A stretch of DNA of 29,794 nucleotides from Choristocarpus tenellus KU-1152 (taxonomy: Eukaryota > Phaeophyceae). Made by a program: the position numbers and the translations under genes. Positions 1-10,000 of this stretch are shown here, piece after piece (within the stretch, counting starts at the first letter, position 1; the number at the start of each line of letters is the position of its first letter). The notes beneath the pieces were generated by a model. The model did no database searches. It saw only the letters and a program-made list of their open reading frames with translations, and was not told the DNA's origin. The DNA lies in assembly GCA_964200185.2 (NCBI GenBank), contig CAXNAD020000100.1:1-29794 (forward strand), read 5' to 3'.

Positions 1-82
1 ACCTTTGGGTACTTTTTCAAGACTTTCGCAAAACAACCATCCTCATAGTCCCGCTTCATCCTCAATTTTGAGAATCTGCTGT

Positions 83-165
83 TATAGCCAAAATTACATC
101 AAAATCGCAACATTTTGGCCCCCAAATGGACGTGGTCGTACTCTCTATACTTTCGATCAGATATT
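83..165 (+). repeat. Dispersed repeat, copy 1
   Basis: AGCCAAAATTACATCAAAAT plus the following 60 or so bases recur in inverted orientation near 5960-6062. The first 29 bases differ at one position; the rest is looser. The segment overlaps the left part of the gypsy remnant, so it may be an older insertion or a piece of that element. It is too short to classify. Confidence 0.6.
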
Positions 166-261
166 AGGAAGTGGTATGAAACTTACTAGTCATGTCAGAG
201 ACGGAAGACCACCCATACTCCTCCGCTAACTACAGGACATACGCCTGCTACATAATCGTTG

Positions 262-1050
262 CGATGGCTTGCTATTGAACACCTAGTTAAATATAAGACC
301 ACATCAGACGGTGCGAAATATGCGTTATCCGCCGCAGACCATCTTACGATATTCGCAATCTTGGTTGGCATTGCAAATAAGCAAGAAAAATAGTTTAGAC
401 TTGTCGATCGTCTTTTTTCCATTTTTGGTCCTCCTGAAACACTCCACTCTGACCAAGGCAAATAATTTGAGAATATACTCCTGGCTGAGTTGCATAAAGT
501 GGTTGGTTATCATAAAACCAAGACCAAAGCATATCGACCCCAAGGCAATAACATATTTATGTGAAAGAATTCATTGCACAATGCATGATATGCTGGCCAT
601 GTATTCGAATATGGAACAATCTCACTGGGCCTCATTGTGCCCTCTGTACAGCTAGCACACAATACAGCCTATAATAACACTATTCAGGTAACCCCATATT
701 TTCCTCATGTTTGGAAGGTGCCCAATTTTACCAATTGATCATATTTTGGGGGTCCCTGAGGCCACCCCCATAACCGTACAAGAATACAGTACGAGAACAG
801 TGGAAAACTTACAGGTGTACAAATTTTCACGCCAAAATGTTGGTGAGATGGCAGTGAAGAATGAATCTAAGAATGTGAACCATAAGCTCCCAATATAAGA
901 GCCAGGGGATAAGGTGTGACTTCACAAACCACCTACATAAGCTGATGCACCAAACCCCAAGTTATTGTGCCCATGGAGAGAAACTTATGAGGTGAAAAGA
1001 TGTTCAACACCCTTTGTATATCGCGTAAAAAGCGTGGAACGCCGATGTGA
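262..1050 (+). pseudogene. Ty3/gypsy integrase fragment (multiple frameshifts)
   Basis: The catalytic core is seen in pieces: AADHLTIFAILVGIANKQ with the first Asp at 337-339, then FGPPETLHSDQGK with the second Asp at 451-453, then CERIHCTMHDMLAMYS with Glu at 563-565. The last two are about 36 codons apart, as expected for the D,D-35-E core of retroviral-type integrases. Downstream are TPYFLMFGRCPILPIDHILG (from about 690) and an EPGDKV block with LLCPWRE (from about 900), which match the C-terminal domain of gypsy integrases. Frame changes and in-frame stops occur throughout. Confidence 0.82.
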
Positions 1051-1869
1051 AGTGACAGTTCAACCCTTTAAGGAAGGAGGAGCCACTGAGCCTGACATAG
1101 ATGCTCTTAATTCACTTTTTTAGGGCTTATATTACCCGAACCAGATCTTGATCAGGGGTCAAGTTTGGGTCCTACAATGTAGAGGGCATGGTTGACCAAA
1201 AGTGAGGTGTGGGAAGAAAGACCGCTTGCAATTGTTTGTACTGGCTTTGCCTTCAAGGGTATTCACCGGGCAGTGATGTATGGCACAACCCCACTGAAAT
1301 ACCTGAATGTGCAGATATGATCGCAGCCTATAGGGAAGAGAACAAGTTGGACCTCCCTAATGTAAGAGCTACTACTTACTGATCAAGCGGCTTGTCATAA
1401 ATGAAAGACCCCTGCCCTTAAACCAGCTGAAGAACTTGAATTACTAACAACCAGACGTCTACCTACAAGCAACCAAGGCTCCTCTGATACTTGTGAAAAC
1501 CCTCCTTGTGGACCGGAAAGTGCGATGGAATCCTCTTTACTGGTGGGTTGGCGGCCTGGTTAGTTGCCACCAGACTCTACAGATAGGGACGATATTTCTT
1601 TTCACTACCAAGATGATGGAAGTGATATACCGATAAATTCCTCAAGACCATACCATGGCTCAGTTCGGGTGGTATTTCGAGCTCACCTATCAGATGACTT
1701 GGGACTTGTAAGGTAGAACGATAACTCTTACCTGGAAAGATAAGCACAGGTTGGTCCTATCTATGAGAAGCATGAATATTACTAAAAACATTCAACAAAT
1801 AATAACAAAAGTGCAAACAACAAATATAGTGTCCAACTTTTCTGTTTGTTCAGACACCTTGGAGGCAAG

Positions 1870-2166
1870 TGTTGAACTAGAGATAATAGTAGCTGATGAT
1901 GCGTTTTCCGATTACTCTTGATACTATCCCCATAACACCCTCAATAGATAACGTGATGTGCCGAAGGTGCGGTGATACTGAGCTTCATCCACTCAGATCC
2001 CCGGCATATATATAGGAGACAGGCTGGTCCGCACCACTTTTCTCCCTATACTTTCCACCCGATTACACAGATTTTTTCCATCTTAAACTAGAGTGCGACC
2101 TATAGCTGATCACCACTAGTGTTCCACCTCTTCATTCTTTCTTTTCCTCCTGAGTTGATTCAACCA
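1870..2166 (+). repeat. Probable 3' LTR of the gypsy remnant
   Basis: The segment begins TGTTGAAC and ends TTCAACCA, imperfect terminal inverted repeats with the TG...CA ends usual for LTRs. A purine stretch (GGAGGCAAG, 1861-1869) that could be the polypurine tract lies directly upstream. A TATA-like CATATATATAGG lies near 2003-2014, in the place expected for an LTR promoter. No second LTR is in the window, so the boundaries rest on these signals alone. Confidence 0.35.
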
Positions 2167-4626
2167 GGATGTTTTGGTTCGCCCAAAGGACCTGTCCGAG
2201 ATGAAGTGCTGGCCACGCACTTTTGTGTTCGTGTGGGGTGGAATCCACACTGGGTGGGGGGAAATGTCAGGGACAGGCCCCCTCTTTAGGATCTCCCAAC
2301 ACTGATGGGGACATTTGCGCGTCCTACCTTTGCCGTTGATGCCAGCCCAGACGATGTGGTGTGGGTCAGACGCACGATCGGCTCACAGTAACCCCGACAT
2401 GAACGGTGGATTCAAACTAGCAAATCCTGTGTCAAGAATATGCTTTTTATTCATGTATAAAAGTAGGTTCTGTAGGAAACAATCTAAGGATGGAAGAGAT
2501 CATGCTTGTGTTCTGAATGAAGAATAGAAGATTTCAGGAATAATAGGAAACATTGTAGCAAGTACTCTATGATTAGATATCCACAGAATAGGATTGATTT
2601 GGCGGCAAGGACTCCCCCCCCTTTGTACTTGAAACGAAAGGTCACTCCTCCTTTCTCCTTCCTTATTTCATCTACAACGTGTCTAACCCATTATGGAATT
2701 AATCAAGTACTTTACGTACATAAGTCTTGGGACCATAAGCTTTTTTAACAGCCTGAGGTTGTGTTTTCTGTTCAGACTGGTCGCAACCAATCAAAGTGGA
2801 GATTGATCCACACGACACTCTGAGGCTGTCAACACACGCCCAGCATGCTTCAAGTCTCGTTTCTTCCTTTCTGAACCTCATCACTGGCGGTTCTCATCAC
2901 CCCCCATCACACAGAACCAGGTCAGGCTGCCTAACAAATTGTTCAAAATAACACCAATTTTAATATTTTCATATTGATGGAATATTTTGTGACATGTGCG
3001 TATAATTATCAAAAAATGCACACACACTGCAAACTACACAATTAATACCCCACAGGAATCCTGCTTCTCTCTTCGTGCTAGGTGCACAAGAAATACCAAC
3101 TTGTTGACTACCCACACCACCTATCTATTACATACAAGAAAACAAGATATTGACAATCACACCCACACAGCAGTGAATGATAAATACCAGAACTCTTAAG
3201 TCAGTGGCAGCAACGACTATAAATTATATCCTTCTCAAATTGTTCACCATTTCTTTTCTACAAAACTTAACTCTCATAATTCCTACATTATGTTGTTGCC
3301 ATCATTGCCACTCATCAATGATGAGCACAGAGTTTCATACTACCAGTTGTAGGCTACAACACATACCATGTACACCACTACTTGAGGAAAAACGTACCAC
3401 AATTCCACTCACTTGTAGTACACAAACATGATGGATAATAACAATCAATTGCAAAGGTTGCAAATTGTGACTTAACAATAGATGCACACACACACACACA
3501 TATACGAGAACATGTCAGAATAATAATATTTTGAAAAAAAAAAGTTGAGCCTGCTTTTGAAGCTTGGGGCTTGAGGACTATTAATTTACTGGTAGTACAC
3601 GCATGCAATGTTTTTGTGGACCAAAGCAGTTCTTGGTGTCCAAATGGCAAGTTAAGTAAAAATGTGACAGGTGCAATCTCTCATGTTATGCATAGTTCGA
3701 AAAGAGGTCATGATATGCGCAAACCAAAATAGAGGGATACAGTCGATGTACATGCATCTCAATGTCATCCATTGAACGTATTTTCACGCCTCCTTATTCA
3801 CCTCACCATGATATTACACGGTGAAATGCCTTCCAGAAACAGACACATCCCCAAGGAACATAAAATACTCTCTGTTTTCTAAATGGAAAAAACAAGAAAA
3901 AATAATATAAAAGGCACAAGTCTAGTTTATTTCTTCAGTGATCCGTACATACTCAAAACCTATGCTAAGACACGTCTTGTCATATCATTCACAGAGCCCA
4001 TATTCGGGACATTGTGATATAAAGTATAAACGCCATATAAACAATCCTAGGAAGACTCTACATCCATCTGTGCATTAACAACTTCCATGGTCTCTACCCC
4101 TGATTCCTTGAAATATTGAGATAAAAATGTTCCACCATGCCAGACAGTCATGTGACTATTGGGGTGATCGGCAGACAATAAGACGCCAGATGCAGCTTTA
4201 CATGTAGACAGGTTTTTCTTGGAAAATATCCACATGTAATCTTCCTCACCGATTGATTACAAAAGGACAGCACCACACAGCACTACATCTCTGTAATACA
4301 GCATATGTGGATAGGTGCCTGCAACCTGCCTTGACTTTTTCCAGTAAGAATCTTGGTTTGAAGATCATTGTGGTACTTGTCTCATGGTTTCTTTCTGTAG
4401 TTTAAGTGCAGATCATGAGGTCAATGAGAGGGAGTTTACAGCTTGGTCAGCTTGGTAAGACAAGAAGCTAATGCGACAGCACTAGTCCCCAGTCTATTTA
4501 CCAAAAGCATCGAAGAATGTTTGAACACAAATTTTGGTCTAACTTCTTCCTTGATTAAAAAAATCCCTTCAAATAATGTAATTTTTTAAAAATGACATCC
4601 TGAGAACATGTTTTAACCCTCTAACG
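2167..4626. other. Gene-less stretch, AC-rich with microsatellite
   Basis: I find no coding exon that can be supported. The stretch holds an A/C-rich tract (about 2990-3200) and an AC microsatellite at 3485-3500. A 62-codon minus-strand open frame at 4047-4235 ends in a stop but shows no recognisable motif or clear acceptor. It may be remnant transposon or intergenic DNA. Confidence 0.5.
3483..3502. repeat. (AC)n microsatellite
   Basis: Eight or nine AC units in a row, followed by ATAT. Similar short AC tracts lie near 9896-9914 and 28864-28885. Confidence 0.8.
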
Positions 4627-4821
4627 TCAAGAACTGTGTGTTGCCTTCCGTGTCTTCCCATCTGCACTACAGCTGTCAGCTGGTGTTGGTGCCGACTCTG
4701 AAGCTGGTGTACCCTCTGTTGTGTTTGCAGCAACTGTTGGAGCAGCAGTTTTTGGCTTGTAGACACATGGATTACTCCCAATGACATCCAGCCAAGCCAC
4801 AAAGTTATGCTCTGATTGCTC
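4627..4821 (-). CDS. Probable terminal exon of an unrecognised gene
   Basis: Reading the minus strand, a pyrimidine-rich stretch ending in CCAATCCAG at 4822 is followed by exactly 65 in-frame codons ending in TGA at 4629-4627. The exon starts EQSEHNFVAWLDVIGSNPC and continues into a tail rich in Ala, Thr, Pro and Ser, of the kind often found at protein C-termini. I do not recognise the protein. It may belong with the exon at 6332-6440, but the exons in between were not resolved. The orientation is the same as PUS1, so it would be the next gene downstream of it. Confidence 0.45.
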   Translation of the reverse strand, partial: EQSEHNFVAWLDVIGSNPCVYKPKTAAPTVAANTTEGTPASESAPTPADSCSADGKTRKATHSS

Positions 4822-5959
4822 CTGGATTGGGTGAGGGAGCAGGTTAGTGGCAATTAGGTGGTGGAAGGCGAAAAAAGAGTAAAAACTGTTACCATCTCAG
4901 CTCCCCCTCCAGATCATTTCTAACGGAGGGGCTAAATGCAAGCAGTAGCTACTGCAGTTGTTTTATTGCAACCAGAAAAAAATATAATGATGGACAAACC
5001 TCACGCATACCCGAGAGCATAGAGATTGATGATAGGCACCTATGTAGACAAGGCTCGTCATGGTACTTATTTCACACCTTGGTACACACATGGATCTGTT
5101 TGAAAAACTACTGGATGGTGTGGATTATACAGTGGCTACACGGTTTCTTCCCATTGTGCCCTTCAATCCTGTGCTAGAATTTCCTTAAAGAATCCTTGCC
5201 ACCTTGTTCTCAATAAGGCGTTTAGTGATGCCATAAGTACAGGTCTACCATCCATCATGCTTGCCATGCAGACTATGAGTAAGTAGAACCAGATTTCCAT
5301 TAAAACAAATCTGGCATCAACAGGGTTAAAACCCATGAAATTCGTGTATGGTGCAGATTCCATAAAACTGAGCCATGAGGATGCAAGTCACAAGAAGTCC
5401 ATTCAGCATGAAAAAAAGAACAAAATTGTAATACATACAACGTAGGTGATACGTATGTGTATCAGTAAAGTTTGGTTACAGATACGGAAAGTTCTGCACA
5501 GGACTTGTACACCAAGTTATGTTTGTGGATGGCATGATACAAATACTTTATAGATTTTCCACGTTATTTCTGGCAGTTCTACAGTACAGTAAAAAACCGT
5601 CCCAATACTGTGCTCACTACTGCAGTAATCACTGCTGTGACGAGCCTTGGTAAGAGGCAAAGCGACATGTTGGTATTACACTGTTGAAAGCACCACAGTA
5701 AGAAGCAAACAAGGAGTGAATGTACGTTCCTCATACTGCAACCTGTGCCACATGGACAAAATCCAAAAAACTATCTATAAAATAGAAGAAGGGGTTGACA
5801 AAAATATTGCCAGGTGAAGTAATTGTAGGTTGTGTTTTTTAGGGACAAGTAAAGCTACAATAGGGATGCTGAAGGCAAAAAAGGTTGAATATACTATAGT
5901 TACCTTTGCCAAACATTATCTCTACGAGCACTTCAAGCAGGACTCTTGCTCTAGTCTTT

Positions 5960-6062
5960 GTTTTAGGGACCCTTGAGTCAAAGTATCTTAGAGGGTAGAG
6001 CCGCATCCATCTGGGGCCAAAATCCAATGTTGCAATTTTGATGTAATTTTGGCTATTGTGTT
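5960..6062 (-). repeat. Dispersed repeat, copy 2 (inverted)
   Basis: The reverse complement matches copy 1 at 83-165 through the AGCCAAAATTACATCAAAAT block and the loosely conserved tail. The tail (CCCTCTAAGATACTTTGACTC) is repeated in the opposite orientation at 6178-6240, so copies 2 and 3 form an inverted pair about 120 bp apart. Confidence 0.6.
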
Positions 6063-6177
6063 TGTTAGGAAGCGTCAATATCCTTGTTCGGGACATACCT
6101 CTTCAAAACTTACACATTTTGCCTGCTCCTAAACATTTTGGAGTAGGAAAAGGTCATAAAAAAAACTCAAGGGAAGC

Positions 6178-6240
6178 CAAGCCCCAAATGGACAAAAAGG
6201 GAAAAACTCGTACCCCCTAAGATACTTTCACTCCTTGCTC
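6178..6240 (+). repeat. Dispersed repeat, copy 3 (partial)
   Basis: It shares GCCCCAAATGGA and CCCTAAGATACTTTCACTCC with the tail of copy 2, in opposite orientation. The AAAATTACATC head seen in copies 1 and 2 is missing. Confidence 0.5.
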
Positions 6241-6331
6241 CCTGCCGTAAGGTGGCAGCATAATACGAGACAGAGAGGTGTGCTGTCTATGCTTCTGTTG
6301 CCATGTCAAAAAAAAAAGTTTTGCTTATCAC

Positions 6332-6440
6332 CTGTGACAGGATGTGCTGGTGGATTTTGGCTCTCTTAAACTCCTCAAGTTCCTCCGCCTCTGGCCCGCT
6401 CTCCCACTCAAGGACACGGTCCTTGTCTTCCTTTTTGAGG
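6332..6440 (-). CDS. Candidate internal exon, charged protein, unrecognised
   Basis: On the minus strand a T-rich tract and AATCAG acceptor (6442-6441) precede 36 codons beginning LKKEDKDRVLEWESGPEAEE and ending AKIHQHILSQ, followed by a good donor (CACAG/GTGATA at 6331). The peptide is strongly charged and rich in Glu and Lys, unlike chance translation of the surrounding DNA. An in-frame stop lies just upstream of the acceptor, so the exon start is well constrained. The family is unknown. It lies between PUS1 and the terminal exon at 4627-4821 on the same strand. Confidence 0.4.
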
Positions 6441-7035
6441 CTGATTCGTTTTGTTCAAAAAAGTAATGCCCAGAGTGTACATGTTGTGTAAGTTTCCCAG
6501 AGGATGTGAGGCTAAGCAAACGTTATGTGGCAGGAGCTGCAGAAAAGCTCTTTGGAATAGAAGGGGGTAAGCAGCAAGTTACACTACTGATAACCCCGCT
6601 AATAGCAAGTTGAAGTTACACCAGAACAAAAGAGGAAAGCGGGCGGACTGGCAGGGTGGGTGCTGCTTTCCTGAACATGTTTCTAACACTCCGACAAGTG
6701 TTGCCACCTATCACACTCCCAAATATTACGAATCTTGGCATGATTCTACCACAATGGGGAAATAAATCACTTGTGGTCAATTTTGTATGGCACCTGGCAC
6801 ACAAAGACCTGGACTTAGCGGGAGCGACAAACAGAAACAAATAAAAAAACAGAAACAAATAACGAAAAGACTGATATCAATGTGCCAGGCCCATCTACCT
6901 ATTTGTCGTTCAGGCACTGGGGAGGAAGAAACCGTAAGTGGGAGGTTGAGGGCATACTAGCAATGTGTGAACAGGGCGTAGGAGGAAATAAAACATGAAA
7001 GGCTGACCAGGAGGTCGGCTGGGGGGGAAGGGATC

Positions 7036-10000
7036 TCACATTCGGTTGTAGGTGTCAAAGAACGGGCGGTCGAGATACAAACCCTCGCTTGGTGCTATGT
7101 TCAGGTTGAGCTTGGCCAGTGAGAACGACATGTCAAAATCCCCGGGTGATGAGGCCCGCCTCACCAGATCTACTGCAGTTGCCACCTGAGTAATGGTTTT
7201 ATATCCAGCGTTCCACAAGGAGGGATTGGTTGCTTGTTGGGCAATTTTCAAAAAGGTTGGCAGTTGCAATGTGCTCTCTTTTTTTTTTTTTGACATGAAA
7301 AAAAGATAAACCACTACCGTAGATAATTGGGGTAGAAGACAGTGCTGACTCCCACAGGGGGATATGGACAAGAAAAAAGCAGCTACAACAAATTGCCTTG
7401 AGTCATAGCCTATCACAAGAAATAATTACGCCTTGTATGCATAAATGCTAGTGGAGGAGAAGGGGAGGACCAACCATCTTCCGTATCTGGTGAAGGAGAA
7501 AGCTTTGGCCAACCACAGTGAGCCGAATCCATTCCGATCCATCTTCAGCAGTCCATGGGTCAGATGAGACAAAAGAAATGATGTACCTAAGAGTAGGTTT
7601 CAGAGTAAAAAATACCACAGTAACCCCCAAAAGAACATTTACAGCAAAACACACACACAAAACAATGGCATGGTAGAGAGAGGGAAAGGCTCTCAAGAGT
7701 TAGGGATGGGCAAGTCTGCCTGGGGCACTTGGGTGACACTAGATCACCCCTACACTGCACAACAACAGTTGTGAGGGGTATAATGTATCGCAGCACAAAG
7801 CCCTCAATGTTTGGCATAGACAATCTAGGTTTTTTTAAATGGCTAACCTTCTACTCACGAGTGACTTATTGTAAGAAAATAAAATAAGATAAAACGCAGG
7901 AATAGAAACACAGTCATGACCAGCTTGCTGATGTCTTGGTGTGTTTGCAGGGTGCCATAGTAGTGAAATGTGTACTTCTAATTAATAGGGACTGGATAGA
8001 AACTGTGGGATGAAAGAAGTGACTGTCAGGCACAACGTTGTGTAAGTTTGAAGCAGGTGGCAGCAAACACAGTGAAGCACCCAGGAGGGCATTATATAGA
8101 ATGCTGTAATCAAAACACTTTGCACTTGTCCACCCTAGAGAGGTGGAAACACTTTCCCTGAAAGAGCTAGGAGCTTGACCCTTGAGCTTCCAACTCTGGG
8201 ACCATGTTCAATAAGAGTCCACACACAGAAAACTTTAAACAAGTGAAAACAAAAATGATTGATCATAGCAACTCCTTTGCTTGTAATATTGGAATTAAGG
8301 CGTGGAAGGTCACCCACCTGATGTAATATTAACATTCCCAAATAAATCTGTGCAGGGGACTCATTTCAATCCAACCTCTTCACCAGCATCTATCCTTACA
8401 AACATAAAAAAATCGTTTTAATACCAAGGCCATATCTCGTGCTGGCTGCTTGGGGATATATTTCAAACCCCCTCAAAGAGAATTCTGCTTTTTCGTGCTG
8501 CTTGAAAAGGAGATTGGGGAGGGATGAACTGCCACCTATATCTCACAGCGGGGCAGTCCTATATGTGTGCTTTTCACATGCTCGTGGTGGGTACCAAAAG
8601 CAAAAAAGAAGCTGCAAGAGATCATGATCAGAGAGGAAGGACCTGTGCAGATTACTTCGTTCATAGTGTGAATGTCCCTCCAGAGAGAAGTAACATCTCC
8701 GGTAACAGGCAATAGCTTTCCAATCAATAACAAAACAAGCGCATAAAAAGAGTTGAAAATGGATAAAAACGAAGGCCAAAAACTTTCAAAAAACAAACAT
8801 GTAAACATGCACAAGCAAAAGGCACCGAAAACACCAATGCCCACATACAATGATACAACAGGAAAACAATCCAACCTGCTGCAGCTGGGGTCATTAGCCT
8901 TCCTACGGCTGGTGTAGTTATGGTAGTTCTTGGTGCCCTTAAAGCAACCAAGGACCCTCCTAAGCGAATCCAAAAGCTCTGCTGTGACACGGTACTTCCT
9001 CAAACTCTCTGACACTCGACCAGCCACCACCGAAGGTGGCCTCCTGCTCACCCAAACATCCAAATCACCCCCCCCCTCCCCACTGTTGTCCTCAGATGCA
9101 TCCTCCTCTGGTGTGATAGTCTTTGCACCATCTAACCCACTGACAGTGACCTTTTCTGCACTCTCCTCGGAAACACTGGCGACAGAAACGCCTGCAGTGC
9201 CTTGGCATATCCCTGCCCCAGAGCTACCCTCCCCTGGCTCAGAGGCCGAGAGATCACTAGTACTGGGCAAATTGGAACCAGAGGGTGCAATGACAGCAGA
9301 CCTGGAGGTTTCAGCTACTGAAGCTATCTTTTTCTCCCTTTGCTCAACCTCACTTCCTCCACCCTCCTCTGCAGCATTGTCAGCATTCATGTTACTGGGT
9401 TGACTTGATTCATTATCCTGTGCCCATTGCCTTGCCTGCTTGATCATGCAGGGAGGTGAGAGGAGGGGGGCAACATTGGTAATACACAGGGCATCAAGTA
9501 CACAGTACTTGGACTGCAAGAGTTTACAATCATAAATGGTATTATGAGCTACAATGAAGATCGAGGGGAAGAGGCGAATTGTGGGGGGTGTGAGGGCACA
9601 ACATAATACATAATACATAATACATAAATGTTGCAAACAAGGTGCACATCCTTCGCTTCTGGCAAGATGAGAGGGCTCTCCTACACTGCTGCGCCCTAAA
9701 TTCCTCACTTCATTGACATGTCACAAATACTGCCAATAAAGACCTGCAACACTAACAGATATTGTAAACCAACAAACGCCAACAGCATCAGTTGCGCACC
9801 TTGTATGCCATCCCTAAGCTCCACAGTAAAGACACGCATAGATCTCTACCCTTTTCCTCAGAAGTGACCTTTGATCCGAACCCCCACTATATAAACACAC
9901 ACTCACACACACATGCACCCATAAGTACTACCCTAACCTTCAACAGCAGTGAATCAGCCAGATATGCAAACATAGGTCAAAAACAGAAACAGAGGAGTCG

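Larger units (their letters stand above)
1..2166 (+). mobile_element. Decayed Ty3/gypsy LTR retrotransposon, 3' part
   Basis: The left end of the window is the 3' portion of a gypsy-type element: integrase remnants (about 262-1050), an unrecognised stretch, then a probable 3' LTR. Reading the plus strand across three frames recovers a continuous integrase-like protein broken by stops and frameshifts, so the copy cannot be functional. The stretch 1060-1869 keeps short open blocks (for example around 1150-1320 and 1590-1710) that may derive from the end of pol or a third ORF, but I cannot name them. Reverse transcriptase and the 5' LTR would lie off the left edge. Confidence 0.75.
4822..6331. 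other. Unresolved region between two candidate exons
   Basis: There are open minus-strand stretches at 5163-5400 (about 75 codons ending SLNALLRTRWQGFF and a stop) and at 5912-6009 (WMRLYPLRYFDSRVPKTKT onward, ending at a possible donor GGCAAAG/GTAACT). The splice phases do not connect cleanly to the neighbouring exons, and the second overlaps a dispersed repeat. I therefore do not call either as a gene. Confidence 0.35.

Noticed and set aside
5163-5363. Minus-strand frame ending SLNALLRTRWQGFF
   Set aside because: It faintly recalls the segment before the reverse transcriptase in some LINEs, but it is too short and isolated, and its phase does not connect to the exon at 4821.
8930-9403. 157-codon plus-strand open frame
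   Set aside because: It is antisense to PUS1 exon 5, whose Ser/Glu/Ala-rich coding sequence keeps the opposite strand open. It has no motif of its own.
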